Shown here piece after piece: positions 1-6,176 of a stretch of DNA of 6,176 nt. Under the pieces are notes generated by a model. The model had not been told where the DNA came from, did not search any database, and saw only the letters and a list, made by a program, of their open reading frames with translations. The stretch covers positions 1 to 6,176 of the forward strand of contig QNEG01000103.1 of NCBI GenBank assembly GCA_003645115.1, in the 5' to 3' direction. Origin of the DNA: a bacterium (GTDB lineage: Bacteria; UBP14; UBA6098; B30-G16). Every line of letters starts with the position of its first letter. Within the stretch, counting starts at the first letter, position 1. The position numbers and the translations under genes were made by a program.

Positions 1-6
1 ATTTGC

Positions 7-153
7 GGGGGAATGTAGTTGCGACCCCCTTCGGCGCTGACGCGCCTCTGTCCCCCTTATCAAGGGGGACAAACGAGCAGAGCGTGAGCGGAGCGAGTAG
101 GGGGTTCATCTGGACACCGAACAAAACCATCCCATTGGGAATATATTTTGTGA
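7..153 (+). repeat. Dispersed repeat, copy 1 of 2
   Basis: Positions 7-59 are identical over 53 bp to 340-392, and similarity resumes at 96-153 against 426-482. The shared core holds several self-complementary pieces: GGGGG and CCCCC about 12 nt apart, GGCGC-TGAC-GCGCC, and GTCCCCCTT paired with AAGGGGGAC at 50-70. Between the two conserved flanks, roughly 71-95, the sequence (AGCGTGAGCGGAGCGAG type) is unrelated to the matching part of copy 2. No transposase or target-site duplication is visible, so this looks like a non-autonomous palindromic intergenic element. The family name is unknown to me. Confidence 0.85.
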
Positions 154-172
154 GAGCGAGGAATCGGTCGCC

Positions 173-207
173 GAGCCTGTCGAGGCGCCGGTCGTTTCGA
201 CAAGCTC
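173..207. repeat. Imperfect inverted repeat
   Basis: GAGCCTGTCGA at 173-183 pairs with TCGACAAGCTC at 197-207, with one mismatch in 11 and a 13-nt spacer that includes GGCGCC. It follows copy 1 of the larger repeat and has no counterpart after copy 2, so it is probably a separate short hairpin family inserted next to it. Confidence 0.6.
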
Positions 208-339
208 AATGTCAGAAGCGGAACATTTTCACAAACTATTCTCCCGCTGGTCGAGACCGCTCAAAATTAAAGTCGAATGATAAAAAAATGATTGCGCGAT
301 GATAGAAAAATGGCTAATATTATATTGTAATAAAAATAA

Positions 340-482
340 GGGGGAATGTAGTTGCGACCCCCTTCGGCGCTGACGCGCCTCTGTCCCCCTTAATAAGGGG
401 GACAACGATGCCGACTTGTCGGCAGAGTAGGGGGATAATCTGGACACCCGACAAATCTATCCCATCGGGGATATATCTGATG
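340..482 (+). repeat. Dispersed repeat, copy 2 of 2
   Basis: This is the second direct copy, identical to copy 1 over 340-392 and similar again over 426-482. It has two perfect hairpins. The first has 10-bp arms GTCCCCCTTA and TAAGGGGGAC at 383-403 around a single central A. The second is TGCCGAC-TT-GTCGGCA at 409-424. The second hairpin sits where copy 1 carries unrelated sequence, so the middle of the element varies while its flanks are conserved. The two copies begin 333 bp apart. Confidence 0.85.
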
Positions 483-490
483 AAGTGCCT

Positions 491-508
491 GTCCCGCAAT
501 GGCGGGAC
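491..508. repeat. Perfect short hairpin GTCCCGC-AATG-GCGGGAC
   Basis: Seven-base-pair perfect arms at 491-497 and 502-508 enclose a 4-nt loop. It lies just beyond copy 2 of the large repeat. It has no following T-run on either strand, so a dispersed palindromic repeat is more likely than a terminator. Confidence 0.6.
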
Positions 509-566
509 AAGAACTGAAGACGGCTCGACTGCAACCAAACGAATATTATATTTGAAATAGAAACCG

Positions 567-600
567 CATCCTTCAGGTTACGGACAACATCCTTCAGGTT
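567..600 (+). repeat. Tandem duplication, 21-bp period
   Basis: CATCCTTCAGGTT occurs at 567-579 and again at 588-600, giving two units with a 21-bp period and an identical 13-bp core. The flanking bases (ACGG against GGGA) have diverged. No function is evident; it may be a minimal remnant of a longer tandem array. Confidence 0.65.
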
Positions 601-636
601 GGGAAATCATAGAAGAACGCAGATGGAAAAATAGTA

Positions 637-729
637 GGGGCGTCCCCCTGTGGTCGCCCTGTTGGATATGTTAATATGCCATTTCGAGGAACGAAGAGAC
701 GAAAAATCTTTATCTGTGTGTATCTGCGG
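637..729 (+). repeat. Composite intergenic repeat, copy A
   Basis: The element has two parts. A hairpin occupies 637-659, with GGGCG pairing with CGCCC, a T-T mismatch, then CC with GG. A conserved 50-bp tail occupies 680-729. The tail matches the reverse complement of 3932-3981 without gaps at about 42 of 50 positions. The hairpin's first ten bases, GGGCGTCCCC, match the reverse complement of the hairpin at 4015-4040. The two parts keep the same order and relative orientation at both loci, so this looks like one composite mobile or dispersed element. A related stretch, CCATAGATGAACACAGA near 778, may be a third partial relative of the tail in the opposite orientation. Confidence 0.7.
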
Positions 730-907
730 ATATCTGCTGTTCCCATTTGTTAGTTGATTGAACAAAACATCGATTAACCATAGATGAACACAGAAAAAAA
801 TTTGTTTTAGCCTATGCCGAATACCTAATAAAAAAATCCACACAAAAAAACTTGAGAATTGTCCGAAAATACATTTTATTGCCACTATATTGTCGGATTA
901 TTTTTTC

Positions 908-914
908 GAGGGAG
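908..914 (+). promoter_or_regulatory. Ribosome binding site of pgsC
   Basis: GAGGGAG lies 5 nt before the ATG at 920. This decides the start in favour of 920 over the in-frame TTG at 890, which has no SD site and would place this motif inside the coding region. A weak promoter candidate further upstream is TTGAGA at 852-857, then 17 bp, then TTTATT at 875-880; I rate it low. Confidence 0.75.
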
Positions 915-919
915 CGAAA

Positions 920-1381
920 ATGCTTTGGATTTCAGTGGGATTGGGACTGGTAATCAGTCTTCTTTTCGCCGAATGGCTGGGATTGACCGCAGGCGGGCTG
1001 GTAGTCCCAGGTTATATCGCTCTGTTTTGGGATAAACCACTTCAGATTGTGGGAACATTGCTGGCAGCATTTATCGCCCTCATTTTACTTAAAATTATTT
1101 CCACTAAAACTTTTGTATATGGCAGAAGAAGACTGGTATTGACTATACTTCTGGGATTCATTTTCGGCTCACTGTTGCGATTTATCGGTCAGAAAACTAT
1201 TCCACCACATCTTTTGAGTTTCGACCCCATCGGATATGTAATCCCCGGACTGCTGGCATACTGGATGGAAAAACAGGGAATAATCGAGACTATTACCGGT
1301 TTAATTATCGCCAGTGTTATAGTTAGAATGGCGATAATTTTAATAAATGGCGGAATGCCAATAGATATTACCTGGTTTTGA
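920..1381 (+). CDS. pgsC: Poly-gamma-glutamate synthesis membrane protein PgsC/CapC
   Basis: This encodes a 153-residue, almost wholly hydrophobic protein with about four to five membrane segments. It has the hallmarks of the PgsC/CapC family: an acidic residue in the first helix region followed by GLTAGGLVVPGYIAL near residues 21-35, a YGRRRL loop after the second helix, and a GYVIPGLLAYWMEKQG block in the C-terminal half. The length matches the family (about 150 residues). In characterised PGA producers, PgsC is the membrane partner of the amide ligase PgsB and is needed for synthesis of the gamma-linked glutamate polymer. The ATG at 920 is chosen for its strong SD site. The pgsW-like gene follows after 45 bp and is probably co-transcribed. 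The usual upstream partner pgsB is missing, so function depends on a ligase encoded elsewhere. Confidence 0.9.
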   Translation: MLWISVGLGLVISLLFAEWLGLTAGGLVVPGYIALFWDKPLQIVGTLLAAFIALILLKIISTKTFVYGRRRLVLTILLGFIFGSLLRFIGQKTIPPHLLSFDPIGYVIPGLLAYWMEKQGIIETITGLIIASVIVRMAIILINGGMPIDITWF

Positions 1382-1426
1382 TAGAACTAATATGAATGAA
1401 AATCAACCGTTAACCATAGAAATAAT

Positions 1427-2545
1427 ATGTTCTGGAAAACATCGAAAGTAACTCGAAGCGCACTGTTTATTCTCGCATTAATTGGAATCGGTGCCATAAC
1501 TATAGTGGAATTTACACTGCATAAGGTTAAACAACCGTGGTTCGAGAGCAAGCTTGCTGCTACTAAACTAACCCAGCAAGCGCATCGCGCTATTTACAGT
1601 GCGGTATCGGATAAGAAAATAGTGGTGGATAAAATCACCGACCCAAATGAAACTGGACTAATCGGTGAACAATTCACTCTAATCACTACCGACCAGGGGG
1701 ATTTGGAATCCAAGCTGACTTCCACCAATCCCAATTGGGCGGGAGTAATAGTTCATTTATTGAAACGAGCTGGAGTGGAAAAAGGCGATTATGTGGCTGT
1801 CGCATGGACTGGTTCTATGCCCGCTATGAATATGGCGGTGCTTGCTGCAATCGAGACAATCGGAGCAATCCCGGTGATAATCACTTCCATCGGAGCATCT
1901 ATGTGGGGCGCTAATAATCCCGATTTCTCATGGCTGGATATGGAGAAATTGCTGTTCGATAAAGGAATTTTCCACTATCGTAGTGTAGCAGCATCCATAG
2001 GTGGCAGAAGTGATCGTGGAGCAAATATTTCGCCGGAGGGTAGAAAACTCTGCAGAGAAATCGCTAAAAGGAACAATATTCCTTTAATCGAGGAGGAAAC
2101 ACTGGATGAATCCATCCAAACACGAATGGAGATATACCAAAAACACATACCATCGGGAAGAAAATATTCTGCCTATTTAAATGTAGGAGGCGGAATAGCC
2201 TCGGTGGGTTCTGCTCACAATGTCAGAGGGATAAAACCGGGACTTACCAAAAATTTTCCCTTACAAAATTATCCCATTCGTGGCGCAATGATACGATTTG
2301 GACTGGAAGGAATTCCGATAATAGACATAACTTTGGTTAAGAAACTGGCGCAAAAGTATGGATTACCGATGGCGCCTCATCCAATCCCAGAACCACCAGC
2401 GGGAGAAGTCTTTTTCAATGAGCAATATCGAACCGAGTTTGTCCTGCTGATATTCATATTATATTCATTACTCACTTTTATAGTGATACGAATAGATGTA
2501 GTGGAATATTTCAAGCGCAGACGAAAAAAAACAGACACTAATTAA
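1427..2545 (+). CDS. pgsW: Poly-gamma-glutamate system protein, PgsW-type
   Basis: This 372-residue protein resembles the family annotated as poly-gamma-glutamate system protein (PgsW), which is found beside pgsB and pgsC in some bacteria. An N-terminal membrane anchor (about residues 11-30) and a C-terminal helix (about 338-355) followed by the basic tail KRRRKK bracket a large soluble domain, predicted to lie outside the cytoplasm. Conserved-looking blocks are WTGSMPAMNMAVLAAIE, TSIGASMWGANNPDFSWLDME and the glycine-rich NVGGGIASVGS. Its biochemical role is not known to me; placement next to pgsC implies synthesis, release or export of the polymer. No clear SD precedes the ATG at 1427, but upstream in-frame codons reach a stop (TGA at 1397) without another usual start, and the N-terminal anchor needs this start. 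The stop lies only 2 bp from the end of the convergent gene. Confidence 0.82.
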   Translation: MFWKTSKVTRSALFILALIGIGAITIVEFTLHKVKQPWFESKLAATKLTQQAHRAIYSAVSDKKIVVDKITDPNETGLIGEQFTLITTDQGDLESKLTSTNPNWAGVIVHLLKRAGVEKGDYVAVAWTGSMPAMNMAVLAAIETIGAIPVIITSIGASMWGANNPDFSWLDMEKLLFDKGIFHYRSVAASIGGRSDRGANISPEGRKLCREIAKRNNIPLIEEETLDESIQTRMEIYQKHIPSGRKYSAYLNVGGGIASVGSAHNVRGIKPGLTKNFPLQNYPIRGAMIRFGLEGIPIIDITLVKKLAQKYGLPMAPHPIPEPPAGEVFFNEQYRTEFVLLIFILYSLLTFIVIRIDVVEYFKRRRKKTDTN

Positions 2546-2547
2546 AT

Positions 2548-2742
2548 CTATTCACTCTTATCTGCCAATGGAATATAAGTATAGACAATTCTTTTAATCG
2601 AAGCAGGAGATAGTTCGCCCTCGGTGAGTCTGGATATTTCCTCAAAGCACTTTTTTGCAGTGAAACCCTGTTGCCTCAATTGCCTGTATAATTTCTGTAT
2701 TTTTCGATTTCGCTTGTCGAGATATTGTTTTCTCGTCTTCAT
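2548..2742 (-). CDS. Small helix-turn-helix protein, 64 residues
   Basis: A small, highly basic protein. The N-terminal third is a charged helix (KQYLDKRNRKIQKLYRQLRQQ). It is followed by GFTAKKCFEEISRLTEGELSPASIKRIVYTY, which reads as a helix-turn-helix: helix, turn, then the SPASIKRIVY recognition-type helix. This layout is typical of small Mor-like or sigma-like DNA-binding proteins, but I cannot assign a family. The start is supported by AAAGGAG at 2750-2756, 7 nt before the ATG. The first 101 bp overlap the upstream gene in another frame, so either the two are translationally coupled or an indel has split one longer gene. The 3' end nearly touches pgsW, leaving no room for a terminator between them. 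Confidence 0.65.
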   Translation of the reverse strand: MKTRKQYLDKRNRKIQKLYRQLRQQGFTAKKCFEEISRLTEGELSPASIKRIVYTYIPLADKSE

Positions 2743-2992
2743 CGAGCCACTCCTTTGCTAATATTTTCATAATTTTTGCCATCGCACCGATTTGTAATCC
2801 TTGCTTTTTTCGAGCAAATTTTTTCAGTTGTGGTGATTGAAGTCCTATCTGCGACCATCGGTCAGGATAAATCGAAATCAATACCACCTCTCCACTGATG
2901 ACTTTGTTATACAATTGTTCTACTTTTTCCGGTGGCAAATCCTGAATTTCCATCACACTAACCCGCTCTCTTTTATCTTCATCTAATTTCAT
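2642..2992 (-). CDS. Hypothetical protein, 116 residues
   Basis: I do not recognise this protein. It begins MKLDEDKRERVSVMEIQDLPPEKVEQLY and continues with a short hydrophobic strand (EVVLISIYP), a KKFARKKQGLQIGAMAKIMKILAKEWLDED helical stretch, and a less structured C-terminus. It has no signal peptide or membrane segment, so it should be cytosolic. The start at 2992 has GAAAGGAG at 3000-3007 with 7-nt spacing; an in-frame ATG at 3016 is rejected because the SD site would then be internal. The last 33 codons overlap the downstream helix-turn-helix gene. Removing one base from the A-run (T at 2728-2731 on the + strand) would join the two frames into one ~170-residue protein, so a frameshift is possible. 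Confidence 0.6.
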   Translation of the reverse strand: MKLDEDKRERVSVMEIQDLPPEKVEQLYNKVISGEVVLISIYPDRWSQIGLQSPQLKKFARKKQGLQIGAMAKIMKILAKEWLDEDEKTISRQAKSKNTEIIQAIEATGFHCKKVL

Positions 2993-3009
2993 AAAACATC
3001 TCCTTTCAT

Positions 3010-3037
3010 TTGACATTTTTTGTGGATTGTTTATTTT
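3010..3037 (+). promoter_or_regulatory. Sigma70-like promoter for the rightward small genes
   Basis: A consensus -35 box TTGACA at 3010-3015 is followed after 16 bp by TATTTT at 3032-3037 as a -10 box (4 of 6). The predicted transcript start is near 3044, about 27 nt ahead of the ATG at 3071. The promoter lies in the 78-bp divergent gap and its left edge approaches the SD site of the leftward gene, so the two directions may compete. Confidence 0.5.
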
Positions 3038-3051
3038 AATTCTGCGAATTA
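3037..3051. promoter_or_regulatory. Palindrome TAATTC-TGC-GAATTA, candidate operator
   Basis: Perfect 6-bp arms surround a 3-bp centre, directly downstream of the predicted -10 box and over the predicted transcription start. That is a classic repressor site. Either helix-turn-helix protein encoded nearby could bind it; this is inference from position and symmetry only. Confidence 0.45.
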
Positions 3052-3070
3052 GTTCAACACTGGAGGAATT

Positions 3071-3400
3071 ATGTTAGAGAACTTAATAGGCACCAGGATT
3101 CTGATAACCATAAGTAATCCCGAGATGCAAGACAGAGAACTTCGTCCACGTGTAGAAATATTACAGGGCGAATCGATTACTATTGCAGCGCGAGTAGTAG
3201 AAACCGATGAGTTAGGTATATGGATAGAACATTCCGATTATCCATTTCCAGACCCGGTTACCAATAAATTCTCCAAGCAGAAATCCTATATACTAATCAG
3301 ATACGAATTCATAACCTCGATAGCATTTTTCCCTGAATTACCGACGGCTACGGCTGAGGAAGAACATCGCATTGGCTTTGTCGAGGATTATAGAGAATGA
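3071..3400 (+). CDS. Hypothetical beta-rich small protein, 109 residues
   Basis: I do not recognise the family with confidence. Short alternating strands run through the whole protein: GTRILITIS, VEILQGESITIAARVVETDELGIWIEH, then KSYILIRYEFITSIAFFP. This strand pattern, with a conserved-looking GIWIE and a hydrophobic strand ending in FP, suggests a small SH3- or Sm-like barrel. There is no signal peptide or transmembrane segment, so it is likely cytosolic. The start is supported by GGAGG at 3062-3066, 4 nt before the ATG. It is the first gene after a good promoter and lies 102 bp ahead of the XRE regulator on the same strand, so the two may form a unit. The acidic tail (EEEHRIGFVEDYRE) is probably flexible. 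Confidence 0.65.
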   Translation: MLENLIGTRILITISNPEMQDRELRPRVEILQGESITIAARVVETDELGIWIEHSDYPFPDPVTNKFSKQKSYILIRYEFITSIAFFPELPTATAEEEHRIGFVEDYRE

Positions 3401-3415
3401 TGTGAAAGAGCACGA

Positions 3416-3430
3416 GTAACACAGTGTTAC
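3416..3430. promoter_or_regulatory. Palindrome GTAACAC-A-GTGTTAC, candidate XRE operator
   Basis: This is a perfect 15-bp palindrome with 7-bp arms and a single central base, in the 102-bp gap upstream of the XRE-family gene. Odd-centred palindromes of this size are typical operators for dimeric XRE/Cro-like repressors, so autoregulation is plausible. As RNA it could form only a 5-bp stem without a T-run, so a terminator is unlikely. Confidence 0.5.
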
Positions 3431-3502
3431 ATTCGATATAAATATAAATGATAATTTTAATGGCACAAGGCAAAAATATAACAATATGATACATCTATTA
3501 TT

Positions 3503-3910
3503 ATGAATATAAATCAACAATTAGGGCGAAACATACGATTCCTACGTAAGGCTATTGGTATAAAGGCACGGGGAAATCCATTTTCACAGCAGGAATTAGC
3601 AGATATGATGAATGTGTCAAGGAAAACTATGGTATTCTGGGAAAGTGGACATATCCCATCGGCAAAAAAACTGGCTGGTTTGTGTCAGTTATTCTCTCAA
3701 AGACTTTCGTTGGAGGAACCACTTACTCCCGATGACTTACTGAACAAGGATATTCAGGAGTATTTTATTATCATTGCCGAGCGAAATGAAGTAAAGCGTG
3801 TGAAACCCGAGCATAAGAAGGTATTGGAGAATATATTCGTGCGTGCTTCGGACTTGGACCCCGATGACCTGCAAAAAATATTAAAACTGGTAGAACAACT
3901 TTCCGATTAG
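3503..3910 (+). CDS. XRE-family helix-turn-helix transcriptional regulator
   Basis: This 135-residue protein has an XRE/Cro-CI DNA-binding domain at about residues 5-65. QQLGRNIRFLRKAIG forms the first helix, FSQQELADMMNVSRKTMVFWESG is the helix-turn-helix (SQQELA then the VSRKTMVFWE recognition helix), and IPSAKKLAGLCQLF follows. The C-terminal half is helical and charged (IQEYFIIIAERNEVKRVKPEHKKVLENIF, ending DDLQKILKLVEQL) and may dimerise. A seven-residue insertion (IKARGNP) lengthens the loop before the helix-turn-helix compared with compact Cro domains. No SD precedes the ATG; a TATGAT box at 3485-3490 lies only 12 nt upstream, which would give a nearly leaderless mRNA if used. The palindrome at 3416-3430 is a candidate target. 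Its role beyond regulation of nearby genes is unknown. Confidence 0.85.
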   Translation: MNINQQLGRNIRFLRKAIGIKARGNPFSQQELADMMNVSRKTMVFWESGHIPSAKKLAGLCQLFSQRLSLEEPLTPDDLLNKDIQEYFIIIAERNEVKRVKPEHKKVLENIFVRASDLDPDDLQKILKLVEQLSD

Positions 3911-3931
3911 TAAATACCTGATTAATAGCTT

Positions 3932-4040
3932 CCGCAGATTCACCCAGATAAAGTTTTCTCCCCTATTCGTTCTTCGAAATGAAAGTAAATTGTGTGTTTT
4001 AGTGCGAAGAAAATGGGTGTCTCCACCGGTGGGGACGCCC
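3932..4040 (-). repeat. Composite intergenic repeat, copy B (inverted)
   Basis: On the minus strand this reads hairpin (4040-4015), spacer, then a 50-bp tail (3981-3932). The tail aligns without gaps to 680-729 at about 42 of 50 positions. Order and relative orientation match copy A, while the whole element is flipped in the window. The hairpin-to-tail gap is 33 nt here and 20 nt in copy A. It fills most of the convergent gap between the XRE gene and the ROK kinase gene. Confidence 0.7.
4015..4040. terminator. Strong hairpin, possible bidirectional terminator
   Basis: GGGTGTCTCC at 4015-4024 pairs with GGGGACGCCC at 4031-4040, ten pairs including two G-U, around the loop ACCGGT. It lies between convergent genes, 104 bp after the XRE stop and 44 bp beyond the kinase stop. 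The T-runs are imperfect: TTTTTT occurs only at 4053-4058 on the plus side, and ATTTTCTT follows on the minus side. It is also part of a dispersed repeat, so termination may be secondary. Confidence 0.4.
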
Positions 4041-4084
4041 TTACGATGAATATTTTTTCAGTTGTATCTATTTGTGGTATTTTT

Positions 4085-5044
4085 CTAATAATCAACAACT
4101 GACATAGCGGCGGAGGCTGCACCGATTACTCCAGCTTTTTGATAAAATTTCGCTCGCACTATGTTTACATTTTCTGCTATATGTTTCATAGCTTGTTTTT
4201 TCGCTACTTTTTCAGCTGGTTCTATCAATGGTTTACCCCATTTAGAAATTCCACCACCGATTACTATTCTCTGCGGATTGAAAATATTTATTAAATCTGC
4301 TAAAAAGATGCCTAGAAATCGAGAGACCTTATCCAAAATCTTGCAACTCGCTGGGTCTCCCATATTGCTGGCTTCCTGGATAGTTTTTGGAGTGAGCAAT
4401 TCGAACTCTCCGCCTATCATTTCCCATAATATAGAACCTTTGTCCTTCTGCAATATCTCCCATGCGATACGAACAATTCCCTGATGCGATAGGAATGACT
4501 CGGCGCAACCTCGCCTTCCGCAACCGCATCGTGGTCCATCGGGTTGGAGCACTATGTGTCCCAACTCTCCAGCAAAACCATTCCTGCCGTGGAATATTTC
4601 GCCATCGATTATTATAGCGCCACCGACTCCAGTGCCCAGAGTAATCATAATCATCGGGTCTTGTTGAGCACCATTGCCGAATTTATATTCCGCCAGTCCC
4701 GCAAAATTAGCATCATTACCTACTATAATATTTTGTGCTGGGAAATGGAAAAATTCTGATAACAATCTCCCCAAATCGACTTTTCCCCAGTGGTTTAAAT
4801 TAGGCGGGCTGAACACCACACCTTTATAATCGACTGGACCGGGGATTCCCACACCGATTGCCTTCACATTTTCCAGTGGTTCCTCGAAAAAATCGAGAAT
4901 TTCACTTATTGAGGCAATTTCAGCCTGCACTCCACCAGTTTTGGGAGTATCAGTTTCCGCAAATGCTAAAATATTACCATCTCTGTCCAATAATCCTGCT
5001 TTGGTATATGTCCCGCCGATATCTATCCCTAAAAACATATTCAA
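4085..5044 (-). CDS. ROK-family sugar kinase (glucokinase-like)
   Basis: This 319-residue protein has the full ROK (repressor, ORF, kinase) architecture without the N-terminal DNA-binding domain, so it should be a cytosolic ATP-dependent sugar kinase. Visible motifs are the phosphate loop DIGGT (8-12), GIPGPVD (67-72), GNDANFAGLAE with the catalytic Asp111 (109-119), LGTGVGGAI (136-144), GELGH (159-163) and the zinc motif CGCGRRGCAE (173-182; Cys173, Cys175 and Cys180, with His163), then VIGGGI (261-266). All key residues are present. Glucose is the likeliest substrate, but related ROK enzymes use mannose, allose, fructose, GlcNAc or ManNAc, and the sequence alone does not settle it. The start is TTG at 5044, overlapping the upstream TGA, with GGAGG 8 nt before it; ATG at 5038 (14 nt away) is the alternative. 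It is the second gene of a leftward operon. Confidence 0.9.
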   Translation of the reverse strand: MNMFLGIDIGGTYTKAGLLDRDGNILAFAETDTPKTGGVQAEIASISEILDFFEEPLENVKAIGVGIPGPVDYKGVVFSPPNLNHWGKVDLGRLLSEFFHFPAQNIIVGNDANFAGLAEYKFGNGAQQDPMIMITLGTGVGGAIIIDGEIFHGRNGFAGELGHIVLQPDGPRCGCGRRGCAESFLSHQGIVRIAWEILQKDKGSILWEMIGGEFELLTPKTIQEASNMGDPASCKILDKVSRFLGIFLADLINIFNPQRIVIGGGISKWGKPLIEPAEKVAKKQAMKHIAENVNIVRAKFYQKAGVIGAASAAMSVVDY

Positions 5045-6176
5045 TTATTTCGCCTCCAGAAATGGATTATTACATTTACAGTATTTTTATCGAATGGATT
5101 GCCATCGTGAATATCTATTTCCGATGATGGAGAAAGTTCCACATTTATATTGTTCTTCTCGAACCATGAACCCAATTTATCTTTGTTAGTATCGGTGATA
5201 AAACATACCTGTGTCGCCAGAATGTCCCATACCATTTCAGCTTCAGATTGTGTCGAGGAATCATCCATCGTGCTGGCAGTAATGGTAATTTTACTTTCAT
5301 CGGCGATTTGGGAAATACAATATATAGCGGTGGCTACTCGCCACATTCCATATCCGGTGAAATCTATATACTCCAAAAAATTTGGTTTCCATATTTCAAA
5401 TTTCCATAGACCATCGAAAGAATCTGCCATTTCTATTTCCAAATCGGGCGAATTAACACTAATCCCGAGCTTTGGGAAATGGAAATCCAACTTGAATTGT
5501 TGCGGTAATATGGTTAATTCATTCATATCGATATTCATAGACTCGGATTTTATTTCAATCATTGTGGCTTGAAAAACATTATCGAAAATAGAAGTGCCAA
5601 AAAAACGATTTGGGACCGGTTGAACTCCATCCACCGAACAGGAAACTGGACATCTAATCGATGGTTTATTCCATAATATCGAATCCACTCCAGCTGAATT
5701 TATTACTGGGAGTAAAATCAATTTTCCGGATGGATTTTCATCCTTTGCAAATGGATTGACGAATACACCTATTCTATTATTAAATCTCTCGCCCAACCGT
5801 TCTATAATTTTCTTTTTCAAAAATCCCAGCCATTTATAGCCATCTCTATTTGGAGGTAATCCATTTCCTATTATTATCGCATTCACTTGTGGGTTATGAG
5901 TGAAAATCTTTTCCAATTGTGGTCTAATATCCTTAATCACATTCTTGTATGATGCTCGCCAATATGGGACTCTCTCTCGTGGATAGAACTTTCGTTCTTT
6001 AAAATCACGAAATTTTATTTCAATCTCCACGCGTGGGTCATATATAGTAGTAGAATCGAAAAAGGTATCCTCAAAATTATAACCCTTTGCAACAATTACT
6101 CTATCTCCGACAGCTGGGAATTTTAATACGATGGTGCGAAAAAGAGCTCGAGCGCGTTTTTGCGCTAATTCCATTC
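5041..6176 (-). CDS. Hypothetical protein, 5' end at or beyond the window edge
   Basis: At least 377 residues are visible, from an ATG at 6174 to TGA at 5041. Only two bases lie beyond that ATG, so it may be internal and the protein longer. I do not recognise the family. The N-terminal part is basic (QKRARALFRTIVLKFP) and beta-rich; the middle has an alpha/beta look (VNAIIIGNGLPPNRDGYKWLGFLKKKIIERL, then NRIGVFVNPFA and GKLILLPVIN), followed by a cysteine pair in RCPVSCSVDG (about residues 174-183) and aromatic-rich strands (DGLWKFEIWKPNFLEYIDFTGYGMWRVATAIY). No signal peptide or membrane helix is visible in this part. It overlaps the kinase gene by 4 bp (TTGA), so the two are probably co-translated. 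A link to sugar metabolism is suggested only by that neighbour. Confidence 0.75.
   Translation of the reverse strand, partial: MELAQKRARALFRTIVLKFPAVGDRVIVAKGYNFEDTFFDSTTIYDPRVEIEIKFRDFKERKFYPRERVPYWRASYKNVIKDIRPQLEKIFTHNPQVNAIIIGNGLPPNRDGYKWLGFLKKKIIERLGERFNNRIGVFVNPFAKDENPSGKLILLPVINSAGVDSILWNKPSIRCPVSCSVDGVQPVPNRFFGTSIFDNVFQATMIEIKSESMNIDMNELTILPQQFKLDFHFPKLGISVNSPDLEIEMADSFDGLWKFEIWKPNFLEYIDFTGYGMWRVATAIYCISQIADESKITITASTMDDSSTQSEAEMVWDILATQVCFITDTNKDKLGSWFEKNNINVELSPSSEIDIHDGNPFDKNTVNVIIHFWRRNN
5053..5057 (-). promoter_or_regulatory. Ribosome binding site of the ROK kinase gene
   Basis: GGAGG on the minus strand lies inside the end of the upstream coding region, 8 nt before TTG (5044) and 14 nt before ATG (5038). 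The spacing favours the TTG, whose last two bases begin the upstream TGA stop, consistent with translational coupling. Confidence 0.65.

Larger units (their letters stand above)
1..919. other. Gene-free repeat-rich region upstream of pgsC
   Basis: This stretch has no convincing protein-coding gene. Open frames occur on both strands, but they run through direct repeats and hairpins, begin without an SD site and do not resemble known proteins. It contains two direct copies of a ~145-bp repeat, an imperfect inverted pair, a small perfect hairpin, a 21-bp tandem duplication, a composite hairpin-plus-tail element, and AT-rich spacers at about 260-335 and 780-880. The repeat units look more GC-rich than the genes or the spacers. 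No rRNA, tRNA or transposase remnant was recognised. The last ~70 bp presumably hold the pgsC promoter and leader. Confidence 0.75.

Overview
This 6.2-kb window comes from an unidentified bacterium. The genes are moderately AT-rich, most starts have purine-rich Shine-Dalgarno (SD) sites, and at least one TTG start is likely. No rRNA, tRNA or other taxonomic marker is visible, so I do not name a phylum. The density of short palindromic intergenic repeats resembles uncultured, metagenome-derived genomes; that is an impression, not a measurement.

Layout. (1) Positions 1-919 hold no convincing gene. They are a patchwork of short dispersed repeats: two direct copies of a ~145-bp element sharing an identical 53-bp core, several hairpins, a 21-bp tandem duplication, and a composite hairpin-plus-tail element. 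(2) Positions 920-2545 carry pgsC and a pgsW-type gene, membrane components of a poly-gamma-glutamate (PGA) system. The ligase gene pgsB, usually adjacent, is absent from the window. (3) Positions 2548-3910 hold four small genes. Two run leftward (an unrecognised 116-residue protein and a 64-residue helix-turn-helix protein, overlapping by 101 bp in different frames). Two run rightward (an unrecognised 109-residue beta-rich protein and an XRE-family regulator). The divergent promoter region carries a good sigma70-like promoter with a 15-bp palindrome at the predicted transcription start, and a second 15-bp palindrome lies upstream of the XRE gene. (4) Positions 3911-4084 are a convergent intergenic gap holding an inverted copy of the composite repeat seen at 637-729; its hairpin could serve as a terminator. 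(5) Positions 4085-6176 are a leftward operon: a large unrecognised protein, truncated by the window edge or nearly so, then a ROK-family sugar kinase. The two genes overlap as TTGA and are probably translationally coupled.

How the genes fit together. PgsC and PgsW would act at the membrane in making or handling a PGA-type polymer, with PgsB supplied from elsewhere if the system works. The ROK kinase would phosphorylate glucose or a related hexose or amino sugar in the cytosol. The small-gene block in between looks like a self-contained regulatory or accessory module with two DNA-binding proteins and two palindromic candidate operators; its function is unknown.
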